A stretch of DNA of 64,000 bases from Geothrix oryzisoli (GCF_022808865.1 NZ_JAKZLB010000001.1:124001-188000), one strand, 5' to 3'. Shown: positions 7,222 to 17,781, counted from the first letter of the stretch. A program made the numbers and translations. The notes: generated from the sequence alone by a model not told the origin.

Positions 7222-8618
7222 GCGAGCACCTCCTTCCGGCCCAGGACCCGGGTCATGATTTCGTTCTGCTGAGGCAGGACACCGCCCATGCGGCGCACGG
7301 ATTCGATCTCGGGGAACTGGCGGACGCCGGCCTTGCTGAGGGCGAGGCGGACCTCATCCTCCAGCTGGCCTGCGCTGGCCTCCACCACCACCAGGCGCTG
7401 GGCGCCATGGATGGCGGCCTTCAGGTCCTCCACGGGGAAGGGCCAGAGGGTGATGGGCCGGAAGAGCCCGGCCTTGATGCCCTGGTGCCGCAGCTCCTGG
7501 ACCGCGCCCTTGGCGGTGCGGGCCGGCGTGTTGCAGGCGATGAGGACCACTTCCGCGTCGTCGCAGAGGTAGGTCTCGGCGCGCGCTTCCACCTGCATGG
7601 CCTCGTACTTGGCGTTCAGGTGGACGTTGTGGGCCTCGAGGTCGCTCTCCGTGAGGAAGATGGAGGTGATGACGTTCCTGCGGTGCATGGCGTCGCCATA
7701 GACCGCCCACTTGGGGATGCCGGGCTTGATCATCGTATCGGGCAGCTGGACCTTGCCGGTCATCTGGCCCAGGTAGCCGTCGCCGAGGAGGATCACGGGG
7801 TTGCGGTATTTGAAGGTCAGCTCGAAGGCCAGCATGGTGAGGTCGAGCATCTCCTGGGGCGTGGAGGGGGCCAGCACCAGGGCCCGGGTGTTGCCGTGGC
7901 CCAGACCGTGGCAGGCCAGCTTGATGTCGGCCTGTTCGGGGGCGATGTTGCCGAGGCCCGGGCCGCCTCGCATGACGTTGACGAAGACGCCCGGCAGCTC
8001 GGCGCCGATCATGTAGGACACGCCCTCCAGCATCAGGCTGAAGCCCGGCGAGGAGGTGAAGGTCATGGTGGGCAGGCCGGCGCCGGCGGTGCCGTACATC
8101 ATGTTCACGGTGGCCACTTCGCTCACGGCCTGGATGAAGGTGCCGTCCAGCTTGGGCAGGAACTTGGCCATCAGCTCGGCGCCCTCGGTGGAGGGGGTGA
8201 TGGGGTAGCCGTAGACGTGGCGGCAGCCCGCCAGCAGCGCGCCCAGGGCCGAGGCGTAGGTGCCCTTGATGACCAGGGGTTCCGTGCTGGGCAGGGGCAT
8301 CACTTCCGAGGGGATGTCCACGGGCTCCGGGGCTTCACTGGGCCGCACGCCGAAGATCTTGGCGGGGTCCTCCAGCTCGAAGTCCTGGATTTCGCCTTCG
8401 TGGGCGGGCCGCAGGCCGTAGGGCTCGGGGCAGGCGTCCATGCACAGGCCGCAGGCATTGCAGTTCGTCAGATCCAGTTCCACGGGCACCAGGCCGGTCA
8501 TGGAGTTGATCTGGTCGCTGAGGGTGATGCAGTCCTTGGCGCAGGCGTCGAGACACCGGCCGCAGCCCTTGCAATACTCCGGCAGCAGGAAGGGTTTCGG
8601 TCGTTCTTTGAGGGCCAT
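7218..8618 (-). CDS. 2-oxoacid:ferredoxin oxidoreductase, fused ferredoxin (delta) and alpha subunit
   Basis: A 466-residue fusion. The first 60 residues hold two 4Fe-4S motifs, CKGCGRCLDAC with a fourth Cys in AKDC, and CNACGLCMDACPEP. The rest is the alpha subunit with the conserved AGCRHVYGYPITPSTE segment near 135, the SEVATVNMMYGTAGAG block and TFTSSPGFSLMLEG. It is the catalytic partner of the downstream beta-gamma gene, overlapping it by four bases. GGAG precedes ATG 8618, and the region upstream of that codon in the same frame lacks family similarity. VorB/KorA-like, so branched-chain 2-oxoacids or 2-oxoglutarate are the likeliest substrates (inference). Confidence 0.93.
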   Translation of the reverse strand: MALKERPKPFLLPEYCKGCGRCLDACAKDCITLSDQINSMTGLVPVELDLTNCNACGLCMDACPEPYGLRPAHEGEIQDFELEDPAKIFGVRPSEAPEPVDIPSEVMPLPSTEPLVIKGTYASALGALLAGCRHVYGYPITPSTEGAELMAKFLPKLDGTFIQAVSEVATVNMMYGTAGAGLPTMTFTSSPGFSLMLEGVSYMIGAELPGVFVNVMRGGPGLGNIAPEQADIKLACHGLGHGNTRALVLAPSTPQEMLDLTMLAFELTFKYRNPVILLGDGYLGQMTGKVQLPDTMIKPGIPKWAVYGDAMHRRNVITSIFLTESDLEAHNVHLNAKYEAMQVEARAETYLCDDAEVVLIACNTPARTAKGAVQELRHQGIKAGLFRPITLWPFPVEDLKAAIHGAQRLVVVEASAGQLEDEVRLALSKAGVRQFPEIESVRRMGGVLPQQNEIMTRVLGRKEVLA

Positions 8619-8749
8619 GGGAACTCCATGCAGGGACGCAGGTCCTAACCAGGGGGAAGTGTCATGCCCGGCCCGTGTGCGCGCGGTCACAAGCGGGCTG
8701 CGACGCAGACCGCCGCCGACCGAAAGGTCAGGAATGGTGTGCAGACAGA

Positions 8750-8772
8750 GCGGTCTGCGGGGGACAGACCGC
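8750..8772. terminator. weak hairpin downstream of nadK
   Basis: GCGGTCTG pairs perfectly with CAGACCGC across a 7-base G-rich loop. It lies 26 bp past the nadK stop, as a terminator would, but no T-tract follows on the minus strand. The rest of the 8619-8797 gap shows nothing else I recognise. Confidence 0.35.
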
Positions 8773-8797
8773 CGGTTGGGAGTCGGGGGCCTGGACC

Positions 8798-9676
8798 CTA
8801 CCGATCCCCCCAGTGCAGCTTCTGCTGGAGCAGGGCGAAGAAGTCGAGGCCGGGCCGCTGGAGCAGGGTGATACGGGTCTGGGCCTGGCGCAGGCGCACC
8901 TCGTCTCCGGGCAGCAGGTGGTGCCCGATCTGGCCATCCAGGGTGAGGTGGGCGTCCTCCGCCTCCTCCAGGGTGATGCTGATGGGCTGGGACGCCGGCA
9001 CCACCGAAGGCCGCAGCGTCAAGGTATGCGGGCAGATGGGCGCGATGACGAAGGCCTCCAGGCTGGGATGCAGGATGGGGCCGCCTGCGGATAGCGCGTA
9101 GGCCGTGGAGCCGGTCGGCGTCGCCACGATGAGGCCGTCGGCCTTGATGGGACCGGCGTCCTGGTCGCCCACCCGCAGGTGCATGTCCATGATCCGGGCC
9201 AGGGCGCCCTTGGCCACCACCGCGTCGTTCAGCACCGTCTGGCGCGCCAGCAGCCGGTCGCCGCGCCAGAGCTCCACTTCCAGGGTGGGGCGCCGGTCCG
9301 CGACGAGGGTTCCCGCCAGGAAGGCCTGCACCGCCCCGGCGGTCTCGGAGACGGGATGGGCCGTGAGGAAGCCCAGGGAACCGAGGTTGATGCCCAGGAT
9401 GGGCGTGCCCCGCATGCCCACGCGCCGGGCGGCATGAAGCAGGGTGCCGTCACCGCCGAGCACCAGGCAGAGGTCTGCGACGGGACCGGAGGCGCCCAGG
9501 TCCGGGTCCAGGGTCAGCCGGGTGGGATCCAGGCCGGCCTGCGCCCAGGCTTCGGCCAGCTCCGGCTCACCCGTCACGGTCCAGCCGCGCTCGAGGAAGG
9601 GGGGCAGGGCCTCGCGCAGGGTGGAACCCAGTCGCGGGGATTTGGCCTTGGCCACGAGGATCAGTCGCTGGGGCAT
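8798..9676 (-). CDS. nadK: NAD kinase
   Basis: Phosphorylates NAD+ to NADP+ using ATP or polyphosphate. The 292-residue protein has the family GGDGTLL motif (near residue 60) whose Asp is catalytic, the NE/D motif region TVLNDAVVAKG near 135, and the glycine-rich TPTGSTAYALSAGGPI block near 160-175. I chose ATG at 9676, giving MPQRLILVAK, a normal first strand. Its start is only 29 bp from the divergent PBP1A start, so both promoters must share or overlap that space. A GC hairpin follows the stop at 8750-8772. Confidence 0.95.
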   Translation of the reverse strand: MPQRLILVAKAKSPRLGSTLREALPPFLERGWTVTGEPELAEAWAQAGLDPTRLTLDPDLGASGPVADLCLVLGGDGTLLHAARRVGMRGTPILGINLGSLGFLTAHPVSETAGAVQAFLAGTLVADRRPTLEVELWRGDRLLARQTVLNDAVVAKGALARIMDMHLRVGDQDAGPIKADGLIVATPTGSTAYALSAGGPILHPSLEAFVIAPICPHTLTLRPSVVPASQPISITLEEAEDAHLTLDGQIGHHLLPGDEVRLRQAQTRITLLQRPGLDFFALLQQKLHWGDR

Positions 9677-9705
9677 GGCAACAACTCTACCGCTATCCTT
9701 GGGGC

Positions 9706-12189
9706 ATGGCTTCCACCCATGCCTCCTCACCCAACTCTCCGCGCCGGTGGCTCGGTCGGGCCTTGTGGGCGCTCCTGGCCCTCGCAGTGGCCGGCGGCGC
9801 CACCCTGGCGGTGTCCTGGTCCGTGCTCTCCCGCGATGCCGACAGCTTCCTCACCCTGTTCGCGCTGCGCGTGCCCAAGACCATCACGAAGGTGCTGGAT
9901 CACGATGGCAACGTCATCGGCATTTTCGCGGAGGAACACCGGGTGGTGATTCCCTATGGCGACATCCCCAAGGCCTTCGTGAACGCGTTGATCGCCACGG
10001 AGGATGCGGATTTCTGGGGGCACAGCGGCGTGTCCGCCCGGGGTGCCCTCCGGTCGGTCAAGAACATGGTCACCAGCTTCGGCCGCCGTCGCGAAGGTTT
10101 CTCCACGCTCACCATGCAGCTCATCCGCACCGTCACGGCCAAGCGGCAGAAACGCCTGGACCGCAAGCTCAAGGAGATCATCCTCGCCCGCAAGCTGGAG
10201 AAGGCCTACTCCAAGAAGCAGATCCTGGAGATGTACGCCAACGAGGTGTACTTCGGCGGTGGGCGCTATGGCATCGAGGCGGCGGCGGAGTTCTACTTCG
10301 GGAAGAGCGCCCCGCAGCTCAACGTGGAGGAATGCGCCCTGCTGGCCGGGCTGGTACAGAACCCGAACTGGTACAACCCCTACAACCCGGATCCCCGGGC
10401 CCGCGCCGCGGCCAAGGCCCGGCGCAACCACGTGCTGGTCCGCATGGTGAAGGAAGGGTATCTCAAGGCACAGGAGGGGAGCCTCCTGATCGACAAGCCG
10501 ATCCGCCTGGCGCGTGAGAATGCCAGCGAGGAGGCCGTCGCCCCCTATGTGGTCGAGGAGGTCCGCAAGTACCTCTACGAGAAGTACGGTCGCGAACAGG
10601 TCCTGAACGGCGGCCTGGAAGTGACGACCACCGTGGACAGCTTCTGGCAGGAGGCCGCCAATGAGGCCGTGCGGAATGGCCTGAAGGCCGTGGACCGGCG
10701 TCGCGGCTTCCGGAAGGATGCCGTCCAGTTCGTGACGGATCCCGAGACGACCCAGCTCAATGGCTGGCGTCGCTACTTCGAGAACGGCGACAACGTCCGG
10801 GGCGTGATCCTGGGCTGGAAGGCTGGCAAGGCCCAGGTGCGCATCGGCAAGGCCACCCTGGAGGTTCCCGAGGCAGCCTTCGGCTGGATCGGCAAGGACC
10901 CCCAGAAGCTGCTCCCCCGGGGAGCGGCCCCGCTCTTCCTTGTGAAGACCACCGAGGACGGCACCCCGAAGGCCCTGGAACTGGACCAGGAGCCCCAGGT
11001 GGAGGGGGCCCTGATGGCCCTGGATCCCAAGACGGGCGAGATCCGGGCCATGGTGGGCGGCTACGACTTCAACCGCTCCAAGTTCAACCGTGCCCTCCAG
11101 GCCCAGCGCCAGGTGGGATCGACCATGAAGGCCTATGTCTACGGCGCGGCTTTCACCGCCGGGAAGACGCCGGCCAGCATGGTGCTCGACGTGCCGACAC
11201 GCTTCCTCGACACCGTGGATTTCCTGACGGTCACGAACCCGGATGGCACCTCGGAGTACAAGCCCCTGCGCGGCGGCGTGAAACCCTACGAGCCCAAGAA
11301 CTACGAACGGGATTTCTGGGGGCCCATCCCCATCTGGGAGGCCCTGCGCGATTCCCGCAATGTGCCGGCAGTGCGCACCCTGGAAGAGACGGGCGTCCTC
11401 AACGTCATCGACTACGCCCGCAAGTGCGGCATCACGAGCAGCATCCCGCCCTATCCCAGCATGGCCCTCGGCTCGGCGGACCTCACCCTCAAGGAGATGG
11501 TGCGCGGCTACGCCACCATCGCCAACGGTGGCCTCCAGGCGCCCGTGCCCTTCTTCATCAAGAAGGTGGTGGATCGCAACGGCCGCGTCCTGGAGAGCCA
11601 CAACGGCGCGGCCACTGAGCAGGTGCTGGACCCCCAGAGCACCTATCAGCTCATCCAGTGCCTCCAAGGCGTGGCCACCAGCGGCACCGGTGCCCGCAGC
11701 AACGAACTGGGCTGGCCGGTGGCCGGCAAGACGGGAACCACCGACGACCATACCGATGCCTGGTTCCTGGGCTTCTCCACCCGCGTCGTGTGCGGCGTGT
11801 GGGTGGGACTGGACGAGAAGAAGACCATCTTCCGCGGGGCGGATGGCGCCAAGGTGGCCCTGCCCATCTGGGTTGATTTCATGAAGGCGGCCCTGCCCAC
11901 CACCCCGCGCGAGGAGTTCCAGGCCCCCGAAGGCATGGAGTGGGCGGACATCGACCGCTACACGGGCCTGCTGGCGACCTCCGCCACGGCCGACAAGGTC
12001 ATCCACTTGGCCTTCAAGCCCGGAACCGTCCCGAAGTCGGGCAGCGACGCCGAGGCCATCCAGAAGGTGAAGGAGGCCCGGGACAAGGCCGCGGGCCAGC
12101 CTGTGGAAGTCAGGGTCTGGGGCCGCCCGAAGCCGGCTGAGGAGGCCCCCAAGCCCGTGGACCTCAACGCGACGGATCCGAATTCCTAG
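9706..12189 (+). CDS. mrcA: bifunctional penicillin-binding protein 1A (class A PBP)
   Basis: Polymerises lipid II and cross-links peptidoglycan in the periplasm. The 827-residue protein has one N-terminal membrane anchor at about 17-40, then a GT51 glycosyltransferase domain with catalytic Glu99 in ATEDADFW and the STLTMQLIRT block. The transpeptidase domain has Ser472 in GSTMK, the SxN motif in DSRN near residue 554, and KTGT with Lys675. An insert between the domains (about 310-430) fits the OB-like domain of PBP1A. Length is usual for Gram-negative-type PBP1A. A TATCCT -10-like box 14 bp upstream suggests a very short leader. Terminated by a strong bidirectional hairpin. Confidence 0.95.
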   Translation: MASTHASSPNSPRRWLGRALWALLALAVAGGATLAVSWSVLSRDADSFLTLFALRVPKTITKVLDHDGNVIGIFAEEHRVVIPYGDIPKAFVNALIATEDADFWGHSGVSARGALRSVKNMVTSFGRRREGFSTLTMQLIRTVTAKRQKRLDRKLKEIILARKLEKAYSKKQILEMYANEVYFGGGRYGIEAAAEFYFGKSAPQLNVEECALLAGLVQNPNWYNPYNPDPRARAAAKARRNHVLVRMVKEGYLKAQEGSLLIDKPIRLARENASEEAVAPYVVEEVRKYLYEKYGREQVLNGGLEVTTTVDSFWQEAANEAVRNGLKAVDRRRGFRKDAVQFVTDPETTQLNGWRRYFENGDNVRGVILGWKAGKAQVRIGKATLEVPEAAFGWIGKDPQKLLPRGAAPLFLVKTTEDGTPKALELDQEPQVEGALMALDPKTGEIRAMVGGYDFNRSKFNRALQAQRQVGSTMKAYVYGAAFTAGKTPASMVLDVPTRFLDTVDFLTVTNPDGTSEYKPLRGGVKPYEPKNYERDFWGPIPIWEALRDSRNVPAVRTLEETGVLNVIDYARKCGITSSIPPYPSMALGSADLTLKEMVRGYATIANGGLQAPVPFFIKKVVDRNGRVLESHNGAATEQVLDPQSTYQLIQCLQGVATSGTGARSNELGWPVAGKTGTTDDHTDAWFLGFSTRVVCGVWVGLDEKKTIFRGADGAKVALPIWVDFMKAALPTTPREEFQAPEGMEWADIDRYTGLLATSATADKVIHLAFKPGTVPKSGSDAEAIQKVKEARDKAAGQPVEVRVWGRPKPAEEAPKPVDLNATDPNS

Positions 12190-12217
12190 GGTGGGTCTCA
12201 AACCACAGGGCACAATA

Positions 12218-12257
12218 GGCACAAAACGAGGGCGCCACGGCGCCCTCGTTTTGTGCC
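12218..12257. terminator. bidirectional intrinsic terminator between PBP1A and helicase genes
   Basis: A perfect 19-bp inverted repeat (12218-12236 and 12239-12257) with a GC-rich centre and A/T-rich base, so either strand gives a strong hairpin with a TTTT stretch in its 3' arm. It lies 29 bp after the mrcA stop and 25 bp after the convergent helicase stop. Confidence 0.85.
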
Positions 12258-12281
12258 CTGGACTGACGCCAGGAGGGCCTG

Positions 12282-13889
12282 TTACTTCTTCTTCCAGGCC
12301 TTGGCCGGAGCGGCCTTCCAGGGGCGGGGCGTGTCCTTGGGGGCGGGGCGGTCCTCCCAGGTCCGGTTGGGGCGCGCCGCGGCCTCCGGCTTGGGCTTCT
12401 GGTAGGGCCGGGGCTTGTCGTCGAACTCGCGGCGGGGCTTGAAGCTGCCATCGGGGCGGGTCTTGGAGAAGGAATCGGGCTTCGGCGCCTCGCCGCGGGC
12501 GGCACTGCGCTCCGCATAGGAGCGCTGGGGCCGGGGGCCGCCTTCCTTGCGCTCACGGGCGGTGTCGAAGCGGGGCTTGGCCTTCTTCTCGGGCTCGTTC
12601 GGCAGGTCGAAGCCCGAGGACTGCTCGGCCTGGACGAGGCCCAGAAGACCCGCCACCAGGCGAACGGGATCGCCCTCCCTCAGCAACTGGGCGGCCTGGG
12701 CCAGCAGGGCGGCGCTGGCGGCGCCCTGGATGCCCTCCAGGAGCCGGGTGGTCTGGGCCTCGCGGATCTCCGCGGGGGTGGGCACGGCCCGCCAGTCGAG
12801 CTTGAGGCCGCCCCGGCGGCCCCAGGCCAGCAGGATGCGGCTTTCCTTCCAACCCACCAGGGCCAGGCTGGTGCCCTTGGCGCCGGCGCGGCCCGTGCGG
12901 CCGCTGCGGTGGATGTAGTTCTCGAGCTGGGTGGGGATGCCCACATGCACCACCAGCGGCAGGCCCGTGATGTCGAGGCCCCGCGCCGCCACATCGGTGG
13001 CCACCAGGTAGCGCAGCTTGCCGTCCTTGAACTGCCCCAGGATGCGCGTGCGGGTGGCCTGGGCCAGGTCGCCGTGCAGGAAGGCCGCGGCCAGGCCGGA
13101 GACCGTCAGCTCTTCCGCGACTTCCTCGGTCTGGGCCTTGGTCTTGGTGAAGATCAGCGCGGAGCTGGGCTGGTCGCGGAGCAGCAGGTTCACGAGGGCC
13201 CGCACATGCTGGTGGTCGGGCACCAGCACGGGGGTGTGCGCGATGTCCGCATGCACCGCGTGCTCGCCCGCCTCGGCCAGCTGGATCTGGACGGGATCCT
13301 TGAGGAAGCGCTTCGCGAGCTTGGCGATGGGGACCGGCAGGGTGGCCGAGAAGAGGTAGGTCTGGGGGCCTTCGGGCACCTTGGCGAGGATGGTCTCCAC
13401 ATCCTCGAGGAAGCCCATGTTCAGCATCTCGTCGCACTCGTCGAGGACGATCATGCTCACGCGGCTGAGGTCGAGGGTGCCCCGGTTCAGATGGTCCATC
13501 ACGCGGCCCGGCGTGCCCACGACCACCGGAGAGCCCATCTGCAGGGACTTGATCTGGGGAGGGTAGGCCACGCCGCCGACGAGGTTGGCGATGGGGAGCT
13601 TGGGCATGAGGCTGTGCAGCTCGGCGCCCACCTGTTGGGCCAGCTCCCGCGTGGGGGCGAGAATCAGGGCCTGGGGGTGGCGCTCATCGGAGAGCCGGTG
13701 CAGCAGGGGCAGGCCGAAGGCCAGGGTCTTGCCTGAGCCGGTGCGGCTCTGCACGAGCAGGTCGCGGCCTTCGAGCCCCGGCTTGAAGGTCTGGGCCTGG
13801 ACCGGCATGGGGGTCTCGAAGCCGCGCTTGGCCAGGGCGGCCAAAAGGGCTTCGCTGCAGCCGAGGGCTGCAAAAGTCGTATCACTCAC
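12282..13889 (-). CDS. DEAD-box-family RNA helicase with DECD motif II
   Basis: ATP-dependent RNA helicase of 535 residues. In order: Q-motif region (FETPMPVQAQ, 24-33), Walker A SRTGSGKT (48-55), PTRELAQQ (79-86), motif II as DECD (150-153) rather than DEAD, SAT near 180, and motif VI HRSGRTGRAG near 330. The last 115 residues are Lys/Arg/Pro-rich and disordered-looking, suited to RNA binding. GTG start at 13889 with GGAG six bases upstream. DECD variants are known in active DEAD-box proteins, so ATPase activity is still expected. Likely role is ribosome assembly or cold adaptation, by family (inference). Confidence 0.92.
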   Translation of the reverse strand: MSDTTFAALGCSEALLAALAKRGFETPMPVQAQTFKPGLEGRDLLVQSRTGSGKTLAFGLPLLHRLSDERHPQALILAPTRELAQQVGAELHSLMPKLPIANLVGGVAYPPQIKSLQMGSPVVVGTPGRVMDHLNRGTLDLSRVSMIVLDECDEMLNMGFLEDVETILAKVPEGPQTYLFSATLPVPIAKLAKRFLKDPVQIQLAEAGEHAVHADIAHTPVLVPDHQHVRALVNLLLRDQPSSALIFTKTKAQTEEVAEELTVSGLAAAFLHGDLAQATRTRILGQFKDGKLRYLVATDVAARGLDITGLPLVVHVGIPTQLENYIHRSGRTGRAGAKGTSLALVGWKESRILLAWGRRGGLKLDWRAVPTPAEIREAQTTRLLEGIQGAASAALLAQAAQLLREGDPVRLVAGLLGLVQAEQSSGFDLPNEPEKKAKPRFDTARERKEGGPRPQRSYAERSAARGEAPKPDSFSKTRPDGSFKPRREFDDKPRPYQKPKPEAAARPNRTWEDRPAPKDTPRPWKAAPAKAWKKK

Positions 13890-13986
13890 TGGTATCTCCC
13901 GGGGCTATCCCTGCGCGAGTGTGCCGAATGGCAGTCTCTGTTGGCGAACAGCGCCAGCCGGGAGGGGCCCAAACGATCAGCATCCC

Positions 13987-15096
13987 ATGAAACGCCTTGA
14001 TATTCCAGGAAGAATCGCGGATCGGGCATACTGGTCCATGCCCCTTCCCGACGATCGCATCCTCACGCTGCCCCTCGGTTCCGAGCCCTCGCTCCAGCGG
14101 CGCTACATGGTGCTCGACGAGGATCTCCCGGCCAATGTGCGGTTCGGCCTGATCCTGGAGGTGCTCGACAAGGTGGCGGAGGAATGCGCGCTCGACTACG
14201 TGCGGCGCATCCATCCCCAGGCCCGCGTGGTGACGGCGGCCATCGACAACATCTACGTGCGCAGCGCCGCGGACGTGCGTCGGGACCTGGTGTTCCGCGC
14301 CCGGATCAACTTCGTGGGTCGCACCAGCCTGGAAGTGGGCATCCGCGTCGAGCACGCCGCCGGTCCCGATGGCAGCCCACCCGCGCACATCGCCTCCTGC
14401 TACTTCACCATGGTGGCCCGGAGCACCACGGGAGCCGGCGCGGAGAGCCTGGTGCTGCCCTCGTTCGGCCCCGACGACGCCCTGGCGGTGCGGCGGTGGG
14501 AGCGGGCCATCGCGCGACGGGAGGGCTACCGCCAGCAGCTGCACCAGGCCCAGGAACCCCCCACCCGCGAGGAGTACGCGCTCCTCACGTCCCTCCACGC
14601 GGCCCAGGACGAACCCGGTTTCCGCGGGCTGATGGCGGCGGATTGCGTCACCAGCGGGTGGGAGCGCACCTATCCCGAGCACGAGAACGTCCCCACGAAG
14701 ATCTTCGGCGGGCACCTGATCCGGCAGGCCTTCGAACAGTCCGCCATCTGCGCCGAGCAGGTGGCTCCGCACCGGCCCGTGATCGTGGCCGTGAACCGCA
14801 TCAACTTCGTCCAGCCCGTGCGGATGGGCGACAAGCTCCAGTTCCTCAGCCGGGCCGTGTATTCCGGGAACACCAGCGTCTGCGTGGAGACGGACATCAT
14901 CCGCGTCAGCCGCGACCGGACCCAGACGAACCTCTCCAACAGCTGCGTGTTCACCTTTGCGAACGTGGACGAGGAGCTGCGTCCCCAGCCCGTGCCGCCC
15001 ATCTATCCCACCACCTACGCCGAGGATGCCCGCTACCTGGCCGCCCACCGACGCCGCGCCGCGCGGCTGGCCTGGCAGGCGTCGCGGAGGCGGTAA
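13987..15096 (+). CDS. acyl-CoA thioesterase, double hotdog type
   Basis: A 369-residue protein with two tandem hotdog domains, the layout of ACOT9/ACOT12-like acyl-CoA thioesterases. The first half has the ALDYVRRIHPQARVVTAAI segment, the second IFGGHLIRQAFEQS and FVQPVRMGDKLQF, typical hotdog strands with the FGG(H/Q)-type motif. It probably hydrolyses fatty or branched acyl-CoA; the substrate is unknown. ATG 13987 gives the best length; ATG 14038 is an alternative, with the possible -10 box CATACT just before it. No strong ribosome binding site is seen for either. sixA follows after 9 bp. Confidence 0.82.
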   Translation: MKRLDIPGRIADRAYWSMPLPDDRILTLPLGSEPSLQRRYMVLDEDLPANVRFGLILEVLDKVAEECALDYVRRIHPQARVVTAAIDNIYVRSAADVRRDLVFRARINFVGRTSLEVGIRVEHAAGPDGSPPAHIASCYFTMVARSTTGAGAESLVLPSFGPDDALAVRRWERAIARREGYRQQLHQAQEPPTREEYALLTSLHAAQDEPGFRGLMAADCVTSGWERTYPEHENVPTKIFGGHLIRQAFEQSAICAEQVAPHRPVIVAVNRINFVQPVRMGDKLQFLSRAVYSGNTSVCVETDIIRVSRDRTQTNLSNSCVFTFANVDEELRPQPVPPIYPTTYAEDARYLAAHRRRAARLAWQASRRR

Positions 15097-15105
15097 GATC
15101 ACCGC

Positions 15106-15582
15106 ATGACCACGCTCCTCCTCATCCGCCACGGCATCGCCGAGGACCTCCACCCCGGCCAGCGCGATTCGGACCGCGCCCTGACGCGGGAGGGCTGGAC
15201 CAAGACCCGCGCGGCCATGCACGGCCTCGTCGCCCGCGGCCATGTCCCCACCCGGGGCTTCAGCAGCCCCTACCGGCGGGCCGTGGAGACCATGGCCTGC
15301 CTCCAGGAGGCGGCGGGGGCCTTCCCCCTGGAGACCTCGCTGATGGTGCTTCCGGAGAGCCGGGTCCCGCAGGCGGACCTCTGGCTGCGCGGCCTGGCGG
15401 CCGAAGCAGACGGCACCCTGGCGGTCATCAGCCACCAGCCGTTCCTCGGCGAGCTGATCTTCCACCTCACGGGACGCAACTTCGAAGTGAAGAAGGCCAG
15501 CTGCACCGTCATCCGCTGGGAGGACGGCCTCTGGCGCTTCGAACGGCAGTACCAGCCTTCGGAACTGAGGCACGGCGCATGA
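15106..15582 (+). CDS. sixA: phosphohistidine phosphatase SixA-like
   Basis: A 158-residue histidine-phosphatase-superfamily protein. The catalytic RHG is at residues 8-10 (LLLIRHGIAED), the second Arg in SSPYRRAVET near 53-59, and the second catalytic His in VISHQPFLGE near 109. Length and layout match SixA, which dephosphorylates phosphohistidine in signalling proteins. The substrate here is inferred from family only. Its stop overlaps the next ATG by four bases (ATGA), linking it to the hydrolase. Confidence 0.88.
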   Translation: MTTLLLIRHGIAEDLHPGQRDSDRALTREGWTKTRAAMHGLVARGHVPTRGFSSPYRRAVETMACLQEAAGAFPLETSLMVLPESRVPQADLWLRGLAAEADGTLAVISHQPFLGELIFHLTGRNFEVKKASCTVIRWEDGLWRFERQYQPSELRHGA

Positions 15583-16415
15583 GGCCTCAGCCCACCTTCG
15601 CGACGCTCGGCTCGGGAGTGAAGCTCCACTACCGCGTCCAGGGCAACCCCCAGGGGCCCTGGCTGGTGCTGCTGAACGGCCTGCTGTCGGACACCACCAT
15701 GTGGGCCGGCGTGCTGCCCGGCCTGATGGACCGCTACCGTGTCCTCACCTTCGACAGCCGGGGGCAGGGCAAGTCCGAGGCGCCCGTGGAGGGGCCCTAT
15801 CCCACGGCTCTGCTGGCTGCGGAGACCTGGGAGCTGTTCGGGCTCCTGGGGGTGGAACGCCCGTGGCTGCTGGGCCTCTCCAACGGCAGCGCCATGAGCC
15901 TGGAGCTGCTCACGACCCACCCCGGCGCCTTTGCGGGAGCGGTCCTCACGAGCGCCATGCCCCGCATCGACTTCGCCATGGCCCTCAAGGCCGAGCACTG
16001 GGCGCACTGCCTGGAGGTCGGCGGGCCCCTCATGCAGTTCGATGCCGTGGCGCCCTTCCTGTGGGGCGATGCCTTCCTGGAGGCGCGCCACGGCGTCTTG
16101 CGGGCCTACCACCAGGTCGTGACGGGCGGCACCGACAAGCCCATGCACGGGAACCTGCACCAGATCCGGGGGATCCTGGGCTGGGACATCCGGGAGCGGT
16201 TGAGTCTCATCCAGGATCCGGTGCTGCTCCTCTCCGGCGCCGAGGACCTGCTGACCCCTCCGTGGAAGTGCCGGGAAACAGCCCAGTCCATCCCGGGCGC
16301 TTCCTTCGAGGTCGTGCCCGGCATCGGGCATGCCTACCCTGTGGAGGATCCCAAGGGGTTCGTTGCGAGGACTCGCGCCTTTATGGATAAAGTCGACACC
16401 GGGTTTGGCCGATAG
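15579..16415 (+). CDS. alpha/beta hydrolase
   Basis: A 278-residue alpha/beta-hydrolase-fold protein. The nucleophile elbow is GLSNG with Ser101; the triad is completed by Asp223 (SGAEDLLTP) and His251 (GIGHAYP). The oxyanion region is LLNGLLSDTTMW near 31-42 and the DSRGQGKS block (59-66) is typical of the esterase/haloperoxidase-like group. The substrate is not apparent. It overlaps sixA by ATGA and precedes rho; a possible rho promoter begins inside its last codons. Confidence 0.88.
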   Translation: MRPQPTFATLGSGVKLHYRVQGNPQGPWLVLLNGLLSDTTMWAGVLPGLMDRYRVLTFDSRGQGKSEAPVEGPYPTALLAAETWELFGLLGVERPWLLGLSNGSAMSLELLTTHPGAFAGAVLTSAMPRIDFAMALKAEHWAHCLEVGGPLMQFDAVAPFLWGDAFLEARHGVLRAYHQVVTGGTDKPMHGNLHQIRGILGWDIRERLSLIQDPVLLLSGAEDLLTPPWKCRETAQSIPGASFEVVPGIGHAYPVEDPKGFVARTRAFMDKVDTGFGR

Positions 16416-16433
16416 GGGAAACTGGCCTACCAT
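16405..16433 (+). promoter_or_regulatory. candidate promoter of rho
   Basis: TTGGCC at 16405-16410 and TACCAT at 16428-16433 are each four of six matches to sigma-70 boxes with a 17-bp spacer. A start near 16440 would give a leader of about 43 nt before the rho ATG. Confidence 0.35.
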
Positions 16434-16482
16434 ACATCCTTCCCCGAGCCACTCCCGACTCGCCCTGCCCCCGAGGTGACCT

Positions 16483-17775
<1,293 letters not shown>

Positions 17776-17781
17776 CGGCCC

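Noticed and set aside
8619-8797. A possible small RNA or riboswitch upstream of the oxidoreductase genes
   Set aside because: Only one short hairpin is evident and it suits the nadK 3' end better; I see no known riboswitch core, including no thiamine box before thiD or here.
9727-12222. An 831-codon open frame antisense to the PBP1A gene
   Set aside because: It mirrors the codons of mrcA, its amino acid make-up (His/Gly/Leu/Ala-rich) is that of a GC-rich shadow frame, and the plus-strand gene has all catalytic motifs.
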